Assembly (NCBI RefSeq): GCF_947495995.1
Contig: NZ_CANMAX010000001.1
Coordinates: 620,001 to 684,000 of the forward strand
Origin: an uncultured Tenacibaculum sp.
Lineage (GTDB): Bacteria > Bacteroidota > Bacteroidia > Flavobacteriales > Flavobacteriaceae
Direction of reading: 5' to 3'
Length of the DNA stretch: 64,000 bases
How positions within the stretch are numbered: position 1 is the first letter of the stretch; each line of letters starts with the position of its first letter. Position numbers and translations under genes: made by a program. Below are positions 19,407 through 28,329 of this stretch, in pieces. Below the pieces are notes generated by a model that was not told the DNA's origin, made no database searches, and worked only from the letters and a program-made list of their open reading frames with translations.

Positions 19407-20570
19407 CTATAGGGTTCCTCTTCTTTGTTGTTCTCTTTCGATTGATTCGAAAAGTGCTTTAAAGTTTCCAGCTCCAAAACCTCTTGCTCCCATTCTTTGA
19501 ATAATTTCGAAGAATAATGTTGGCCTGTCTTCTACTGGTTTTGTGAAAATTTGCAGTAAATATCCTTCCTCATCGGCATCTACTAAAATTGATAATTCTT
19601 GTAATTTAGAAATATCTTCTTTCATCATATCTCTATGAACTCCTAAACGTTCAGGAATCATATCGTAATATGCTTGAGGTGGTGGTGGTAAAAATTCTAC
19701 TCCGTTAGCTTTTAATTGTGAAACAGTTTTGATGATATCATCGGTTGCAACTGCTATATGCTGTACTCCTTCACCTTCATAAAAATCTAAATATTCTTCT
19801 ATCTGAGATCTTTTAGCTGCTTTGGCTGGTTCATTAATTGGGAATTTAACACGCCCATTTCCATTACTCATTACCTTACTCATTAAAGCAGAGTATTCTG
19901 TATGAATTTGTTTATCGTCAAATGATAAGAAGTTTTCAAATCCCATTACATCTTCATACCATTTTACCCATTTATTCATTTGACCCCAACCAACATTTCC
20001 TACCATGTGGTCGATATATTTCAATCCTGCTGAAGGTGGATTGTAATCTGATTTCCAATCCATGAATCCAGGCATAAATGTTCCTTTGTAATTCTTACGC
20101 TCTACAAACATATGCACAGTTTCTCCGTAAGTATAAATTCCAGAACGCACTACCTCTCCATGTTCATCAGTTTCTACAGTTGGCTCCATATAAGATTTTG
20201 CTCCTCTTTTTGTAGTTTCTTCCCAAGCAGAACGAGCATCTTCAACCCAAAGTGCAACAACTTTAACTCCGTCTCCATGCTTAACGATATGATCATTAAT
20301 TGGCGATTTACTATTCAGCGGAGTTGTTAATACTAAGCGAATCTTATCTTGCACAAGTACATAACTTACTTCATCTTGAGACCCAGTTTCTAAACCTTTA
20401 TAAGCTAAAGATTGGAAACCAAATGCGGTTTTATAAAAATGTGCAGCTTGTTTTGCATTACCTACATAAAACTCTACATAATCTGTTCCTAAAAGTGGAA
20501 GGAAATCTTGCGCTCCTTCAAATATTTTTTCTAAACCGTAGTTTACTGATTTTATATCTTTATTACTCAT
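19407..20570 (-). CDS. hppD: 4-hydroxyphenylpyruvate dioxygenase
   Basis: A 387-residue Fe(II) dioxygenase with two vicinal-oxygen-chelate halves. The three iron ligands are recognisable: His in YIDHMVGNV, His in GVQHIAVATDD, and Glu in the C-terminal FFEIIQRMG. It converts 4-hydroxyphenylpyruvate to homogentisate in tyrosine and phenylalanine breakdown. The homogentisate dioxygenase gene is the next upstream gene on the same strand, 240 bp away. Confidence 0.95.
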   Translation of the reverse strand: MSNKDIKSVNYGLEKIFEGAQDFLPLLGTDYVEFYVGNAKQAAHFYKTAFGFQSLAYKGLETGSQDEVSYVLVQDKIRLVLTTPLNSKSPINDHIVKHGDGVKVVALWVEDARSAWEETTKRGAKSYMEPTVETDEHGEVVRSGIYTYGETVHMFVERKNYKGTFMPGFMDWKSDYNPPSAGLKYIDHMVGNVGWGQMNKWVKWYEDVMGFENFLSFDDKQIHTEYSALMSKVMSNGNGRVKFPINEPAKAAKRSQIEEYLDFYEGEGVQHIAVATDDIIKTVSQLKANGVEFLPPPPQAYYDMIPERLGVHRDMMKEDISKLQELSILVDADEEGYLLQIFTKPVEDRPTLFFEIIQRMGARGFGAGNFKALFESIEREQQRRGTL

Positions 20571-20631
20571 CTTAATTTCTAATTTGAAAAATTAAATTAA
20601 ATATCCATTCTAGATCATCATTATTATTGTT

Positions 20632-20719
20632 GACGTCATTCTGAATTTATTTCAGAATCTCATAAAACATTTACAATAATTTATAATGAGAACCTGAAAC
20701 AAGTTCAGGTTGACGTGTC
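20632..20719. repeat. Pair of inverted REP-like intergenic palindromes
   Basis: Two related palindromic elements face each other: CGTCATTCTGAATTTATTTC with tail AGAATCTCAT (20634-20663), and its diverged reverse complement ATGAGAACCTGAAACAAGTT with tail CAGGTTGACG (20686-20715). Each is itself an inverted repeat (CTGAA/TTCAG core), and together they can fold into one long hairpin. The layout resembles REP/BIME elements of bacterial intergenic DNA. It lies between the HGD and HPPD genes and could modulate mRNA stability or termination. Confidence 0.65.
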
Positions 20720-20810
20720 TTTAATTATTAGATATCATGGATAATTGTTAAAATTGATTCATTTGAAAATCTATTACTATACTTTCAAATTCCTTTATTA
20801 ATAATAGCGA

Positions 20811-21968
20811 TTACTCTAACCAAGACTGATAATACGTATCATCTGCAATTTTCATTGCTTCTTCTGTTACCATTAATGGCTTAAATGTATCTACCATTAC
20901 TGCTAACTCTTCTGTTTCAGTCTTTCCGATACTTCTTTCTGTTGCTCCAGGATGTGGTCCATGAGGAATTCCTGCTGGATGTAATGAAATATGTCCTGCA
21001 TCAATATCATTTCTACTCATGAAATCTCCATCTACATAATATAAAACTTCATCAGAATCAATATTACTGTGATTGTATGGAGCTGGAATTGCTTGTGGAT
21101 GATAATCGTATAATCTTGGAACGAAACTACAAATCACAAATGCATCTGTCTCGAAAGTTTGATGTACCGGTGGCGGTTGGTGTACTCTACCTGTGATTGG
21201 TTCAAAATCATGGATTGAAAATGCATACGGATAATTAAATCCATCGTAACCAACAACATCAAAAGGGTGTGTCGCATATACCATTTCTATGATTTCGTCT
21301 TGCTTTTTAATTTTTATTAAAAAGTCACCTTTTTCGTTATGTGTTTCTAACTCTTCTGGCTGACGAATATCTCTTTCACAAAACGGTGCGTGCTCTAACA
21401 ATTGCCCGAACCAGTTTCTATAACGTTTTGGTGTATATACTGGTCTGTATGATTCAACAATAAATAAGCGATTATCTTCTGTATCGAAATCTAACTTGTA
21501 AATCATACCGCGAGGAATTACTAAGTAATCTCCATATTTGAAATTGATATTCCCCATATGTGTTCTTAACTTTCCTGTTCCTCTATGCACAAAAATCACT
21601 TCATCTGCATCTGTATTTTTATAGAAATAGTCTTTTGTAGATGATTTTGGTGCTGAAAGAATAATATTACAATCTGAATTCGTTAAAACTATTTTTCTAC
21701 TTTCTAGATAGTCTTCGGTTTGAGGCACTTGAAATCCTTTAAAACGATACGATTGAATATTGTTTTTCTTTGCGATTTTAGGAGCTACAGAATATTGTTT
21801 TCTAATTTCTTTTACCTGAGTTGGTCTGTGCTCGTGATATAAATTTGATGACATTCCATCAAATCCTATGGTACCAAATAACTGCTCATAATACAAACTT
21901 CCGTCTTCTTTACGGAATTGTGTATGACGCTTTGGTGGAATTTTTCCTAATTTATGATAAAAAGGCAT
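20811..21968 (-). CDS. hmgA: Homogentisate 1,2-dioxygenase
   Basis: A 385-residue cupin dioxygenase, the shorter bacterial form. The iron-site region is intact: YNHSNIDSDEVLYY and HPAGIPHGPHPG carry the His/Glu ligands, and the N-terminus starts with the family-typical PFYHKLGKIPPKRHTQF. It opens the ring of homogentisate to maleylacetoacetate, the step after HPPD. Maleylacetoacetate isomerase and fumarylacetoacetase are not in this window. Confidence 0.93.
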   Translation of the reverse strand: MPFYHKLGKIPPKRHTQFRKEDGSLYYEQLFGTIGFDGMSSNLYHEHRPTQVKEIRKQYSVAPKIAKKNNIQSYRFKGFQVPQTEDYLESRKIVLTNSDCNIILSAPKSSTKDYFYKNTDADEVIFVHRGTGKLRTHMGNINFKYGDYLVIPRGMIYKLDFDTEDNRLFIVESYRPVYTPKRYRNWFGQLLEHAPFCERDIRQPEELETHNEKGDFLIKIKKQDEIIEMVYATHPFDVVGYDGFNYPYAFSIHDFEPITGRVHQPPPVHQTFETDAFVICSFVPRLYDYHPQAIPAPYNHSNIDSDEVLYYVDGDFMSRNDIDAGHISLHPAGIPHGPHPGATERSIGKTETEELAVMVDTFKPLMVTEEAMKIADDTYYQSWLE

Positions 21969-22227
21969 AAGCCGATAGTTTTATTTGTTAATGATATAAT
22001 GTATACTGAAAATCAAAATATTGATTAAGCATTACATTCTCAAATAGATATATTGATCCATTAACCTATCACTCAGGATTTCGCTTGATTAAAAATTTTA
22101 AGTGTGCTAGTAAGCCTAACCAGAACATTCTTAGCGATTTAGTTGTTTGTCTTACAAATATAATAAAAAGAATGGGGATTACAGACTGATAAAAGTCACT
22201 CTACTAAGAATTCTTAAAAAACAAAAA
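21969..22227. other. Intergenic region upstream of hmgA
   Basis: AT-rich DNA of about 260 bp with no gene, tRNA or clear repeat. It must hold the hmgA promoter (minus strand). I do not see a convincing TTTG / TAnnTTTG pair. Confidence 0.4.
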
Positions 22228-22250
22228 GTCCGAAGCTATTAGCTTCGGAC
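22228..22250 (-). terminator. Intrinsic terminator of ferritin gene
   Basis: Perfect 10-bp stem GTCCGAAGCT / AGCTTCGGAC with a 3-base loop, followed by a T-rich run on the minus strand. Confidence 0.9.
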
Positions 22251-22274
22251 CCTAGAATATTGTTATACATCAAA

Positions 22275-22781
22275 TTACTCCTTTGGTAATCTTTCGTCGA
22301 TCATTTTTAATGGCATTCCTTCCATTAAATCAAATACATCGATAATGCTTCTCATTGTATCTTCTTCTTCTGATTGTTCTGAAATGAACCATTGTAAGAA
22401 TACTTCTGTCACAAAATCGTCTTCTTTTCTTGCTGTCTTAAAGATTTTAAAGATTGACTCTGTTACATTTATTTCTTGCTCTAAAGAAGTTTCGTAAATC
22501 GCTCTAAGGCTTTCGAAATCATTATTTACATTTTCTACACTTGGAGAGATTGCAGCTCCACCATTATCGTTGATAAACGCAAATATTTTCATTGCATGCT
22601 CTCTTTCTTCTTCAGCTTGCTTATAGAAAAATGATTTGCTGTTTAATAATTCTCTTTGATCGCACCATGAAGCCATAGCTAAATAAGATGCAGAGGCTTT
22701 CATTTCTAATGCTATTTGACTGTTTAATAAATCCATAACTACAGGATTTATCGTCATTTGTTTTCTTATTGCTGTTTTCAT
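22275..22781 (-). CDS. Non-haem ferritin
   Basis: A 168-residue four-helix protein of FtnA type. The ferroxidase centre residues are seen in QIALEMKASASYL (first Glu) and QAEEEREHAMKI (ExxH), with further acids in EQEINVTE and QSEEEDTM. It stores iron as ferric mineral in a 24-mer shell and protects against iron-driven oxidative damage. It is a single-gene unit with its own terminator. Confidence 0.95.
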   Translation of the reverse strand: MKTAIRKQMTINPVVMDLLNSQIALEMKASASYLAMASWCDQRELLNSKSFFYKQAEEEREHAMKIFAFINDNGGAAISPSVENVNNDFESLRAIYETSLEQEINVTESIFKIFKTARKEDDFVTEVFLQWFISEQSEEEDTMRSIIDVFDLMEGMPLKMIDERLPKE

Positions 22782-22877
22782 GATATTCTAATTTTTACTT
22801 ATTACAAAAATACGACAATACATCGCTGTAAAAAACTGACAATCAAAATTTAAAGGAAGTCTAAATAAGGATATTAT

Positions 22878-23180
22878 TTAGATTGAAACTGATTTAAAAC
22901 TGTAAAAAAACGAATCTATTGTGTTTCTTAAGTTTAAGATTTGAGGAATATCTAAGTAAATTAAATGCTGCTTATCAGCTACAAAAAGTAACACAAAATT
23001 CTCTGAATCAATAATATCATACAAAGCTTCTGGTTTTGTAAGATTGTATACATTTTTTCTCAATTGTAGTAATTGAGGAAATGATAAAGGGATTCTTTTA
23101 TTAACTGTTTTTAATTCGTATTTACAAAATGTGATCTCTTTAAGATCAATTTCATATTCAACATTTACATCTACATTCAT
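22878..23180 (-). CDS. Small conserved-looking protein, unknown function
   Basis: A 100-residue soluble protein with no signal peptide or membrane segment. The C-terminal half (LVLLFVADKQHLIYLDIPQ-like) suggests a small alpha/beta fold, with repeated LxLRN segments. Codon use and the clean ATG support a real gene. It is 37 bp downstream of the ferredoxin gene in the same direction and may be the tail of the Fe-S operon. Confidence 0.65.
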   Translation of the reverse strand: MNVDVNVEYEIDLKEITFCKYELKTVNKRIPLSFPQLLQLRKNVYNLTKPEALYDIIDSENFVLLFVADKQHLIYLDIPQILNLRNTIDSFFYSFKSVSI

Positions 23181-23216
23181 ATTGCAAATGTAACACTTAT
23201 TTAGAATAAATTAAAA

Positions 23217-23552
23217 TTAACTTTCAGGAGCAATCTCAACTTCTAATCCATCGAGTTCTTGAGTCATATGAATTTGACATCCTAAACGGCTGTTATCTTC
23301 CACATAAAAAGCTTCTGCAAGCATTGCATCTTCGTCATCAGACATCTCTGGAAGTTCATGATCGGATTTCACATAACACTGACAAGAAGCGCACATTGCC
23401 ATTCCTCCACAAATACCAACTGTTCCTTCAGGAGCTAATTCATATGAACGAATTACTTCCATCAAATTCATGTTCATGTCTGTTGGTGCTTGTACTTCGT
23501 GACTTACACCTTCTCTATCTATTATTTTTATAGTAATATCTTGATCTTGCAT
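23217..23552 (-). CDS. 2Fe-2S ferredoxin (adrenodoxin/ISC type)
   Basis: A 111-residue ferredoxin with the cluster motif Cys48-x5-Cys54-x2-Cys57 and the fourth ligand Cys92, the vertebrate-type 2Fe-2S pattern. It is the last core gene of an operon that also encodes a ferredoxin-NADP reductase, NifU, Mrp and a di-iron hydroxylase. It likely carries electrons from the reductase to the hydroxylase, or to the acyl-ACP desaturase at 2.7 kb (inference). Confidence 0.93.
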   Translation of the reverse strand: MQDQDITIKIIDREGVSHEVQAPTDMNMNLMEVIRSYELAPEGTVGICGGMAMCASCQCYVKSDHELPEMSDDEDAMLAEAFYVEDNSRLGCQIHMTQELDGLEVEIAPES

Positions 23553-23553
23553 G

Positions 23554-23835
23554 TTAAATAAAGTAATCTACTCCTAATAATTTGAAAATGGGCATAAAAA
23601 CCACAATTAAGGTAATAAAAATAGTTATGATTTTTATCCCTAAAGGAAAGCTTATAGGTTTGATTTTTTCTACTTCTCCATCGTTTCTTAAACCTATGAA
23701 TTCTTTAGAAAAAAAGAAATGAGTGAACAATCCTAAAACACATGATATAAAAAAAATAATCATGATTTCATTTAATGAAATAGAAACATAATCACTAAAC
23801 TCTAATGGTGTAATTGATACAATATTTAACATCAT
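23554..23835 (-). CDS. Small two-helix membrane protein
   Basis: A 93-residue protein with two transmembrane helices (about 22-42 and 68-88) and no known motif. It sits between the ferredoxin (1-bp gap) and sterol-desaturase-family (4-bp gap) genes, so it is translated as part of that operon. It may be an accessory subunit of the hydroxylase; this is inferred from position only. Confidence 0.7.
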   Translation of the reverse strand: MMLNIVSITPLEFSDYVSISLNEIMIIFFISCVLGLFTHFFFSKEFIGLRNDGEVEKIKPISFPLGIKIITIFITLIVVFMPIFKLLGVDYFI

Positions 23836-23839
23836 AGTA

Positions 23840-24745
23840 TTAACCTTCTTGTTCTTTCAATTTCTTTCGAAGTACTTTCGCTCGTTTATCTTCCCCATCA
23901 TGACTCCAACCTGGCGAATTAAAAATATAATTCAGTTTATCAGACCATTTATCAGCTCGTTTTACATCTTTCCAAATTGCAGCATACTCGTGTGTAGCAA
24001 CTTTAACTGGGTGAAATGTTTCAATGTTTACTGTTAACCCATAAACTGGTTGATCAATTTCTTTTAATTCTTCAGAAAACGTACCGAAAATACGATCCCA
24101 AATAATTAAAATTCCAGCGTGATTACAATCCAAATATCGAATATTAGATGCATGATGAACCCTATGATGCGATGGTGTATTGAAAATAAACTCAATTGGT
24201 TTTGGTAATTTATCTACCAGTTCTGTATGCACAAAAAACTGATAAATTAAACTCACGCCCATCATGGTGAACATCATTAAAGGATCAAATCCCAGTAATG
24301 GAATCCATAACCAAAAGAAAAACTTATGAATACGTTCTCCAACTCCTTGACGCAATGCTGTTCCTAAATTCATATAAATAGATGAGTGATGCGGAACATG
24401 ACCTGCCCAAAACAAACGAACTTCGTGGTTTAAGCGATGAAACCAATAATATGAAATATCATCAGCAAAAAACAATAACAACCAAGCCCACCATTGGCGA
24501 CCAATAACGTCTTTTAGCGGACTTAATTCATGTAAATAGAAAAATACAACAAACGCCAATACCTTTGGAATAAACTCTATTATTGCTGAAAACAGCATCA
24601 TTAGTAAAGAAACAGTAGTGTCTTTACCATGATATTTATCTTTCGCAAATCGATATTCTACCAGCATTGAAAAAAAGAAAACTGGTAATGCAAAATACAA
24701 GAGTTTATCTTGTGACAGTTGTTGTATATATTCTGTTATTGTCAA
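23840..24745 (-). CDS. Sterol desaturase / fatty acid hydroxylase family protein
   Basis: A 301-residue membrane di-iron protein. The His clusters of the family are present: FHRLNHE (about 102-108), HVPHHSS (about 115-121) and HRVHHAS (about 194-200), between hydrophobic helices. Start is a TTG at 24745, one base after the reductase stop. Family members hydroxylate lipids such as carotenoids, fatty acids or sphingoid bases using O2 and electrons from ferredoxin. The presence of a ferredoxin and its reductase in the same operon supports this. The substrate is unknown. Confidence 0.85.
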   Translation of the reverse strand: MTITEYIQQLSQDKLLYFALPVFFFSMLVEYRFAKDKYHGKDTTVSLLMMLFSAIIEFIPKVLAFVVFFYLHELSPLKDVIGRQWWAWLLLFFADDISYYWFHRLNHEVRLFWAGHVPHHSSIYMNLGTALRQGVGERIHKFFFWLWIPLLGFDPLMMFTMMGVSLIYQFFVHTELVDKLPKPIEFIFNTPSHHRVHHASNIRYLDCNHAGILIIWDRIFGTFSEELKEIDQPVYGLTVNIETFHPVKVATHEYAAIWKDVKRADKWSDKLNYIFNSPGWSHDGEDKRAKVLRKKLKEQEG

Positions 24746-24746
24746 T

Positions 24747-25802
24747 CTATTTTATCGCTTTAACTACAGCTTTTGGTGCTTCTTTTTTAGTTCCATCGAA
24801 ACCTCGCACACCACCAACTGTTGTGTATTTCATTACATATTTTTTATCTGGAAAAATCCTTTTGAAAGCACTTTGACACATTAAAGTGGCTTCGTGGAAT
24901 CCACATAAAATTAATTTTAACTTACCTGGATATGTATTTACATCTCCAATAGCATAAATCCCAGGAATATTAGTCTGGTAATCTAACGCATTATTCACTT
25001 TAATAGCGTTCTTCTCTATTTCTAATCCCCAATCTGCAATTGGACCTAATTTTGGAGATAAACCAAATAAAGGAATAAAATGATCTGTATTGATTACAAA
25101 AGGTTCTTCATCTTTCTTATGAACTTCAACTCCTTCAACCTTTCCATCACCAACAATTGCTTTAACTTCTGCAGGAGTAATTAAGTTGATTTTACCTTCG
25201 TTCTTTAATTCTTGTACCTGATCTACAGAATCTAAATGACCTCTAAATTCATTTCTTCTGTGGATTAACGTAACAGAATTAGCAACATCAGCTAAAAAGA
25301 TAGACCAGTCTAAAGCAGAATCTCCTCCACCAGCAATAACAACGTCTTTTCCACGGTACATTTCTGGTTCTTTAATAATATATTCTACTCCTTTTCCTTC
25401 GTAATCTGCTATGTTACTAATAGGTGGTTTTCTAGGCTCAAAACTTCCTAATCCACCAGCAATAGCAACTACTGGAGCGTGATGTTTTGTACCTTTATTT
25501 GTAGTTACTATAAATGTTCCGTCTTCTTGTTTTTCAACAGTATCTGCACGTTCTCCTAAGGTAAATCCTGGTTCAAATTGTTTAATTTGCTCCATTAATT
25601 TATCTGTTAAGTCACCAGCTAAAATCTCTGGATATGCAGGAATATCGTAAATAGGTTTTTTAGGATAAATCTCAGAACATTGTCCGCCCGGTTGTGGTAA
25701 CGCATCAATTAAATGACAACGTAACTTTAACAAACCTGCTTCAAAAACTGTAAACAGACCTGTTGGACCGGCACCTATGATAAGTATATCGGTTTTAATC
25801 AT
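24747..25802 (-). CDS. Ferredoxin-NADP reductase (TrxR-like type 2)
   Basis: A 351-residue flavoprotein. FAD-binding GAGPTG (10-15), NADPH-binding GGGDSA (about 158-163) and the C-terminal FAD motif YAIGDV are present. It lacks the CxxC disulfide of thioredoxin reductase, as in the YumC-type ferredoxin-NADP reductases. It passes electrons between NADPH and ferredoxin. The ferredoxin gene lies two genes downstream. It is 13 bp from the upstream NifU gene. Confidence 0.9.
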   Translation of the reverse strand: MIKTDILIIGAGPTGLFTVFEAGLLKLRCHLIDALPQPGGQCSEIYPKKPIYDIPAYPEILAGDLTDKLMEQIKQFEPGFTLGERADTVEKQEDGTFIVTTNKGTKHHAPVVAIAGGLGSFEPRKPPISNIADYEGKGVEYIIKEPEMYRGKDVVIAGGGDSALDWSIFLADVANSVTLIHRRNEFRGHLDSVDQVQELKNEGKINLITPAEVKAIVGDGKVEGVEVHKKDEEPFVINTDHFIPLFGLSPKLGPIADWGLEIEKNAIKVNNALDYQTNIPGIYAIGDVNTYPGKLKLILCGFHEATLMCQSAFKRIFPDKKYVMKYTTVGGVRGFDGTKKEAPKAVVKAIK

Positions 25803-25815
25803 AAAAGTAAAATTA

Positions 25816-26049
25816 TTAAGCTACATTAATCACTTCTTCAATCTCTGGAGCATGTCTTTTAATCGTTGCTTCTACACCATTTTTAAGTGTCATTTGGTTT
25901 ACAGAACAACCACTGCAAGCTCCTTCTAATTGTACTTTTACAATGTTATTTTCTACTGATAAAAGCTTAATATTTCCTCCATCACTAATTAAAAATGGAC
26001 GAATTTCTTCTAATGCTTTTTCTACTTTATCTTGTGTTTCTAATGACAT
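25816..26049 (-). CDS. NifU C-terminal-domain Fe-S scaffold/carrier
   Basis: A 77-residue protein consisting only of the NifU C-terminal (Nfu) domain, with the CSGC cluster-binding motif (Cys40, Cys43) followed by MTLKNGVEATI. It delivers 4Fe-4S clusters to target proteins. It is eight bases downstream of the Mrp/ApbC gene, a common pairing. Confidence 0.94.
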   Translation of the reverse strand: MSLETQDKVEKALEEIRPFLISDGGNIKLLSVENNIVKVQLEGACSGCSVNQMTLKNGVEATIKRHAPEIEEVINVA

Positions 26050-26057
26050 AAACTAAC

Positions 26058-27188
26058 TTATTTTGTGCTGCAACCACTCATAGTAGTAATTCGTACTACT
26101 TCTGTTGGAGGTAAGTTTGCATTTCTTTTTAATAACTCTGACACAACTTCTTGTGTTATTTCTTTGAATGATTCTTCAAGTTTTGTTCCGTTTTGTAAAG
26201 CCACAGGATGACCAACATCTCCTGCTTCTCTAATACTTTGAATAATTGGAATTTCACCTAAGAATCTGGTTTCTAAATCTTCAGCTAAATTTTTAGCTCC
26301 GTTTTGACCGAAAATGTAATACTTATTCTCAGGTAATTCTGCTGGTGTAAAGTATGCCATGTTCTCAATAATTCCTAAAACAGGAACGTTAATAGCTTCT
26401 TGTTGGAACATTGCTACACCTTTCTTCGCATCTGCTAAAGCAATATTTTGCGGAGTACTTACAACTACAGCTCCTGTAATTGGTAAAGCTTGAACAATTG
26501 ATAAATGAACATCACCAGTTCCTGGAGGTAAGTCGATTAATAAGAAATCGATTTCTCCCCAATCTGCATCAAAAATTAATTGATTTAAAGCTTTAGAAGC
26601 CATTGGCCCTCTCCAAATTACAGCTTGATTTGGATTTGTAAAGAAACCTAGCGACAATAATTTTACTCCGTAATTTTCAACAGGTTTCATTTTAGAACGT
26701 CCATCAACTTTTACAGATAATGGTCTTTCACGTTCAACATCGAACATAATATGTTGAGATGGACCGTAAACATCGGCATCAAGAACACCTACATTGAATC
26801 CCATTTTTGCTAAACTAATTGCAACATTAGCGGTAACTGTAGATTTACCTACACCACCTTTACCAGAAGCAATTGCAATAATGTTTTTAATATTTGGAAT
26901 TTCTTTTCCTCGGATTTGGTTTACCTCTTCTTTTGGCTTTACTTCAGCTTTTACATTGACTTTTACCTCAATACTATCGCTTACGTTTTGGTGAATCGCT
27001 TTTTTAATTTCGGTTTCTACCTTTTTTTTAGCCTGTAAAGTTGGGTTTCCAATAACAACATCTACAACAACTTCATTACCAAAAGTAACTACATTCTTTA
27101 CATTCTCATTTTCAACTAAACTTTTTCCTTCTCCAGGAGCAGTTATAGTTTCTAATGCATTATATATATCTTGCTTTTTAAAGCTCAT
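26058..27188 (-). CDS. Mrp/ApbC-family Fe-S carrier ATPase
   Basis: A 376-residue protein. N-terminal MIP18-like domain (about 5-80), then a P-loop ATPase with deviant Walker A SGKGGVGKST (108-117), DADVYGPS and the LIDLPPGTGD segment. It binds and transfers Fe-S clusters using ATP. First gene of the Mrp-NifU-FNR-hydroxylase-membrane protein-ferredoxin operon; all gaps are below 15 bp. The C-terminus ends in SGCSTK. Confidence 0.93.
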   Translation of the reverse strand: MSFKKQDIYNALETITAPGEGKSLVENENVKNVVTFGNEVVVDVVIGNPTLQAKKKVETEIKKAIHQNVSDSIEVKVNVKAEVKPKEEVNQIRGKEIPNIKNIIAIASGKGGVGKSTVTANVAISLAKMGFNVGVLDADVYGPSQHIMFDVERERPLSVKVDGRSKMKPVENYGVKLLSLGFFTNPNQAVIWRGPMASKALNQLIFDADWGEIDFLLIDLPPGTGDVHLSIVQALPITGAVVVSTPQNIALADAKKGVAMFQQEAINVPVLGIIENMAYFTPAELPENKYYIFGQNGAKNLAEDLETRFLGEIPIIQSIREAGDVGHPVALQNGTKLEESFKEITQEVVSELLKRNANLPPTEVVRITTMSGCSTK

Positions 27189-27314
27189 CCTATTTTTATA
27201 TTAATTCTAAATTACAAAGATACCATTTAAGCTTCAGATATTAAAGCTTGAGAATTGCGATTGTTTATAGCTCGATAAGCTTTGATAATTGTAAAGTTTT
27301 CTGAAGGAAATAGA

Positions 27315-27641
27315 TCACAATTCTTTCATCGGATCCCAAAAAACACCTTCTAAATTTTGTATTTGATTTTCTACAACTTCTATCCCTTCACTTTCTAGTA
27401 ATTGCTGCATTAAGTTGGTTCCATCGAAATGATGTTTTCCTGTAAGTATTCCTTTTCTGTTTACAACTCTATGTGCTGGTACTTCTTTTCCTCCAGAATT
27501 ATTCATTGCCCAACCTACCATTCTTGCAGAACGAGCTGCTCCTAAGTATTTTGCAATTGCTCCGTAACTTGTTACTCTCCCATGAGGAATTAAACGTGCT
27601 ACTTCATATACTTTATCGAAAAAGTTTTTAGAATCTTCCAT
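27315..27641 (-). CDS. Alkyltransferase-like (ATL) protein of the MGMT family
   Basis: A 108-residue homologue of the DNA-binding domain of O6-alkylguanine-DNA alkyltransferase. The helix-turn-helix and 'arginine finger' region (GAARSARMVGWAM) is intact. The active-site motif PCHRV is PAHRV, with Ala56 in place of the acceptor Cys. ATL proteins bind O6-alkylguanine without repairing it and hand the lesion to nucleotide excision repair. It is three bases downstream of the LysE-type gene. Confidence 0.9.
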   Translation of the reverse strand: MEDSKNFFDKVYEVARLIPHGRVTSYGAIAKYLGAARSARMVGWAMNNSGGKEVPAHRVVNRKGILTGKHHFDGTNLMQQLLESEGIEVVENQIQNLEGVFWDPMKEL

Positions 27642-27644
27642 AAT

Positions 27645-28256
27645 TTAAAAGTACAATTTTATTATAGTTAAAACAGCTAAAAAACCAGTAATTATACTCA
27701 TTAATGGATTAAAAAACACCATAATTCTGGCCACGCTAGTTTCCATTTTTTTAATTAACAAAACATAACTTGATAGCACAGCGATAACCCCTAATGATGT
27801 GCCTAAACCGAAAGTTAAAAGGTAATTATATCCTTCAAAAATAAAACCTTTAGTTATTAAGAACGAATACACTAACGCAAAGAAAGGAATCGCAAACATA
27901 TTGATAAAGGAAAGTTTTATTCCGTAAGAAAAACATTTTTTCTGACTACAAATTTGCTGCACTTTTTGTTTTGACGCATATTCTTTTTGGAGATAAAAAA
28001 AAGAGAGATAGATAAATACTAAGATTGCTACGTTTTTAATCCAAAATAAGATTTCTGGAAATTTATGGATCAATGAAATGACTACAATACTCAACAGAAA
28101 TTGAAAAAAAACTACGATTGCTGCTCCGAAAATAAAATGACGTGCAGAGTTTTTATTTTCATCTATAAAGATTTTACCAACAGTTAAATTAAGCATACTC
28201 GGCGGAGTAAACCCAAGAAACGATGTTACAAAACCTAGAATAAAATGAGTAAGCAT
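27645..28256 (-). CDS. LysE/RhtB-family-like membrane transporter
   Basis: A 203-residue protein with six hydrophobic helices. The N-terminus (GFVTSFLGFTPPSMLNLTVGK) resembles the first helix of LysE-type exporters, with a Pro pair and polar residues. Members export amino acids or other small molecules. The substrate is unknown, and the family assignment is moderate because no unique signature is present. Confidence 0.65.
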   Translation of the reverse strand: MLTHFILGFVTSFLGFTPPSMLNLTVGKIFIDENKNSARHFIFGAAIVVFFQFLLSIVVISLIHKFPEILFWIKNVAILVFIYLSFFYLQKEYASKQKVQQICSQKKCFSYGIKLSFINMFAIPFFALVYSFLITKGFIFEGYNYLLTFGLGTSLGVIAVLSSYVLLIKKMETSVARIMVFFNPLMSIITGFLAVLTIIKLYF

Positions 28257-28329
28257 TACTAAAACAGTTGATTTTTGTTTTAGACGCTATAGAAGAAAAA
28301 ACCTTTCGGAATTATTTTATGGCTACGAC

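Noticed and set aside
22782..22850. Ferritin promoter as a fifth member of the direct-repeat regulon (AAAACTG is present)
   Set aside because: There is no second half-site at the required 14-base spacing; only one half matches.
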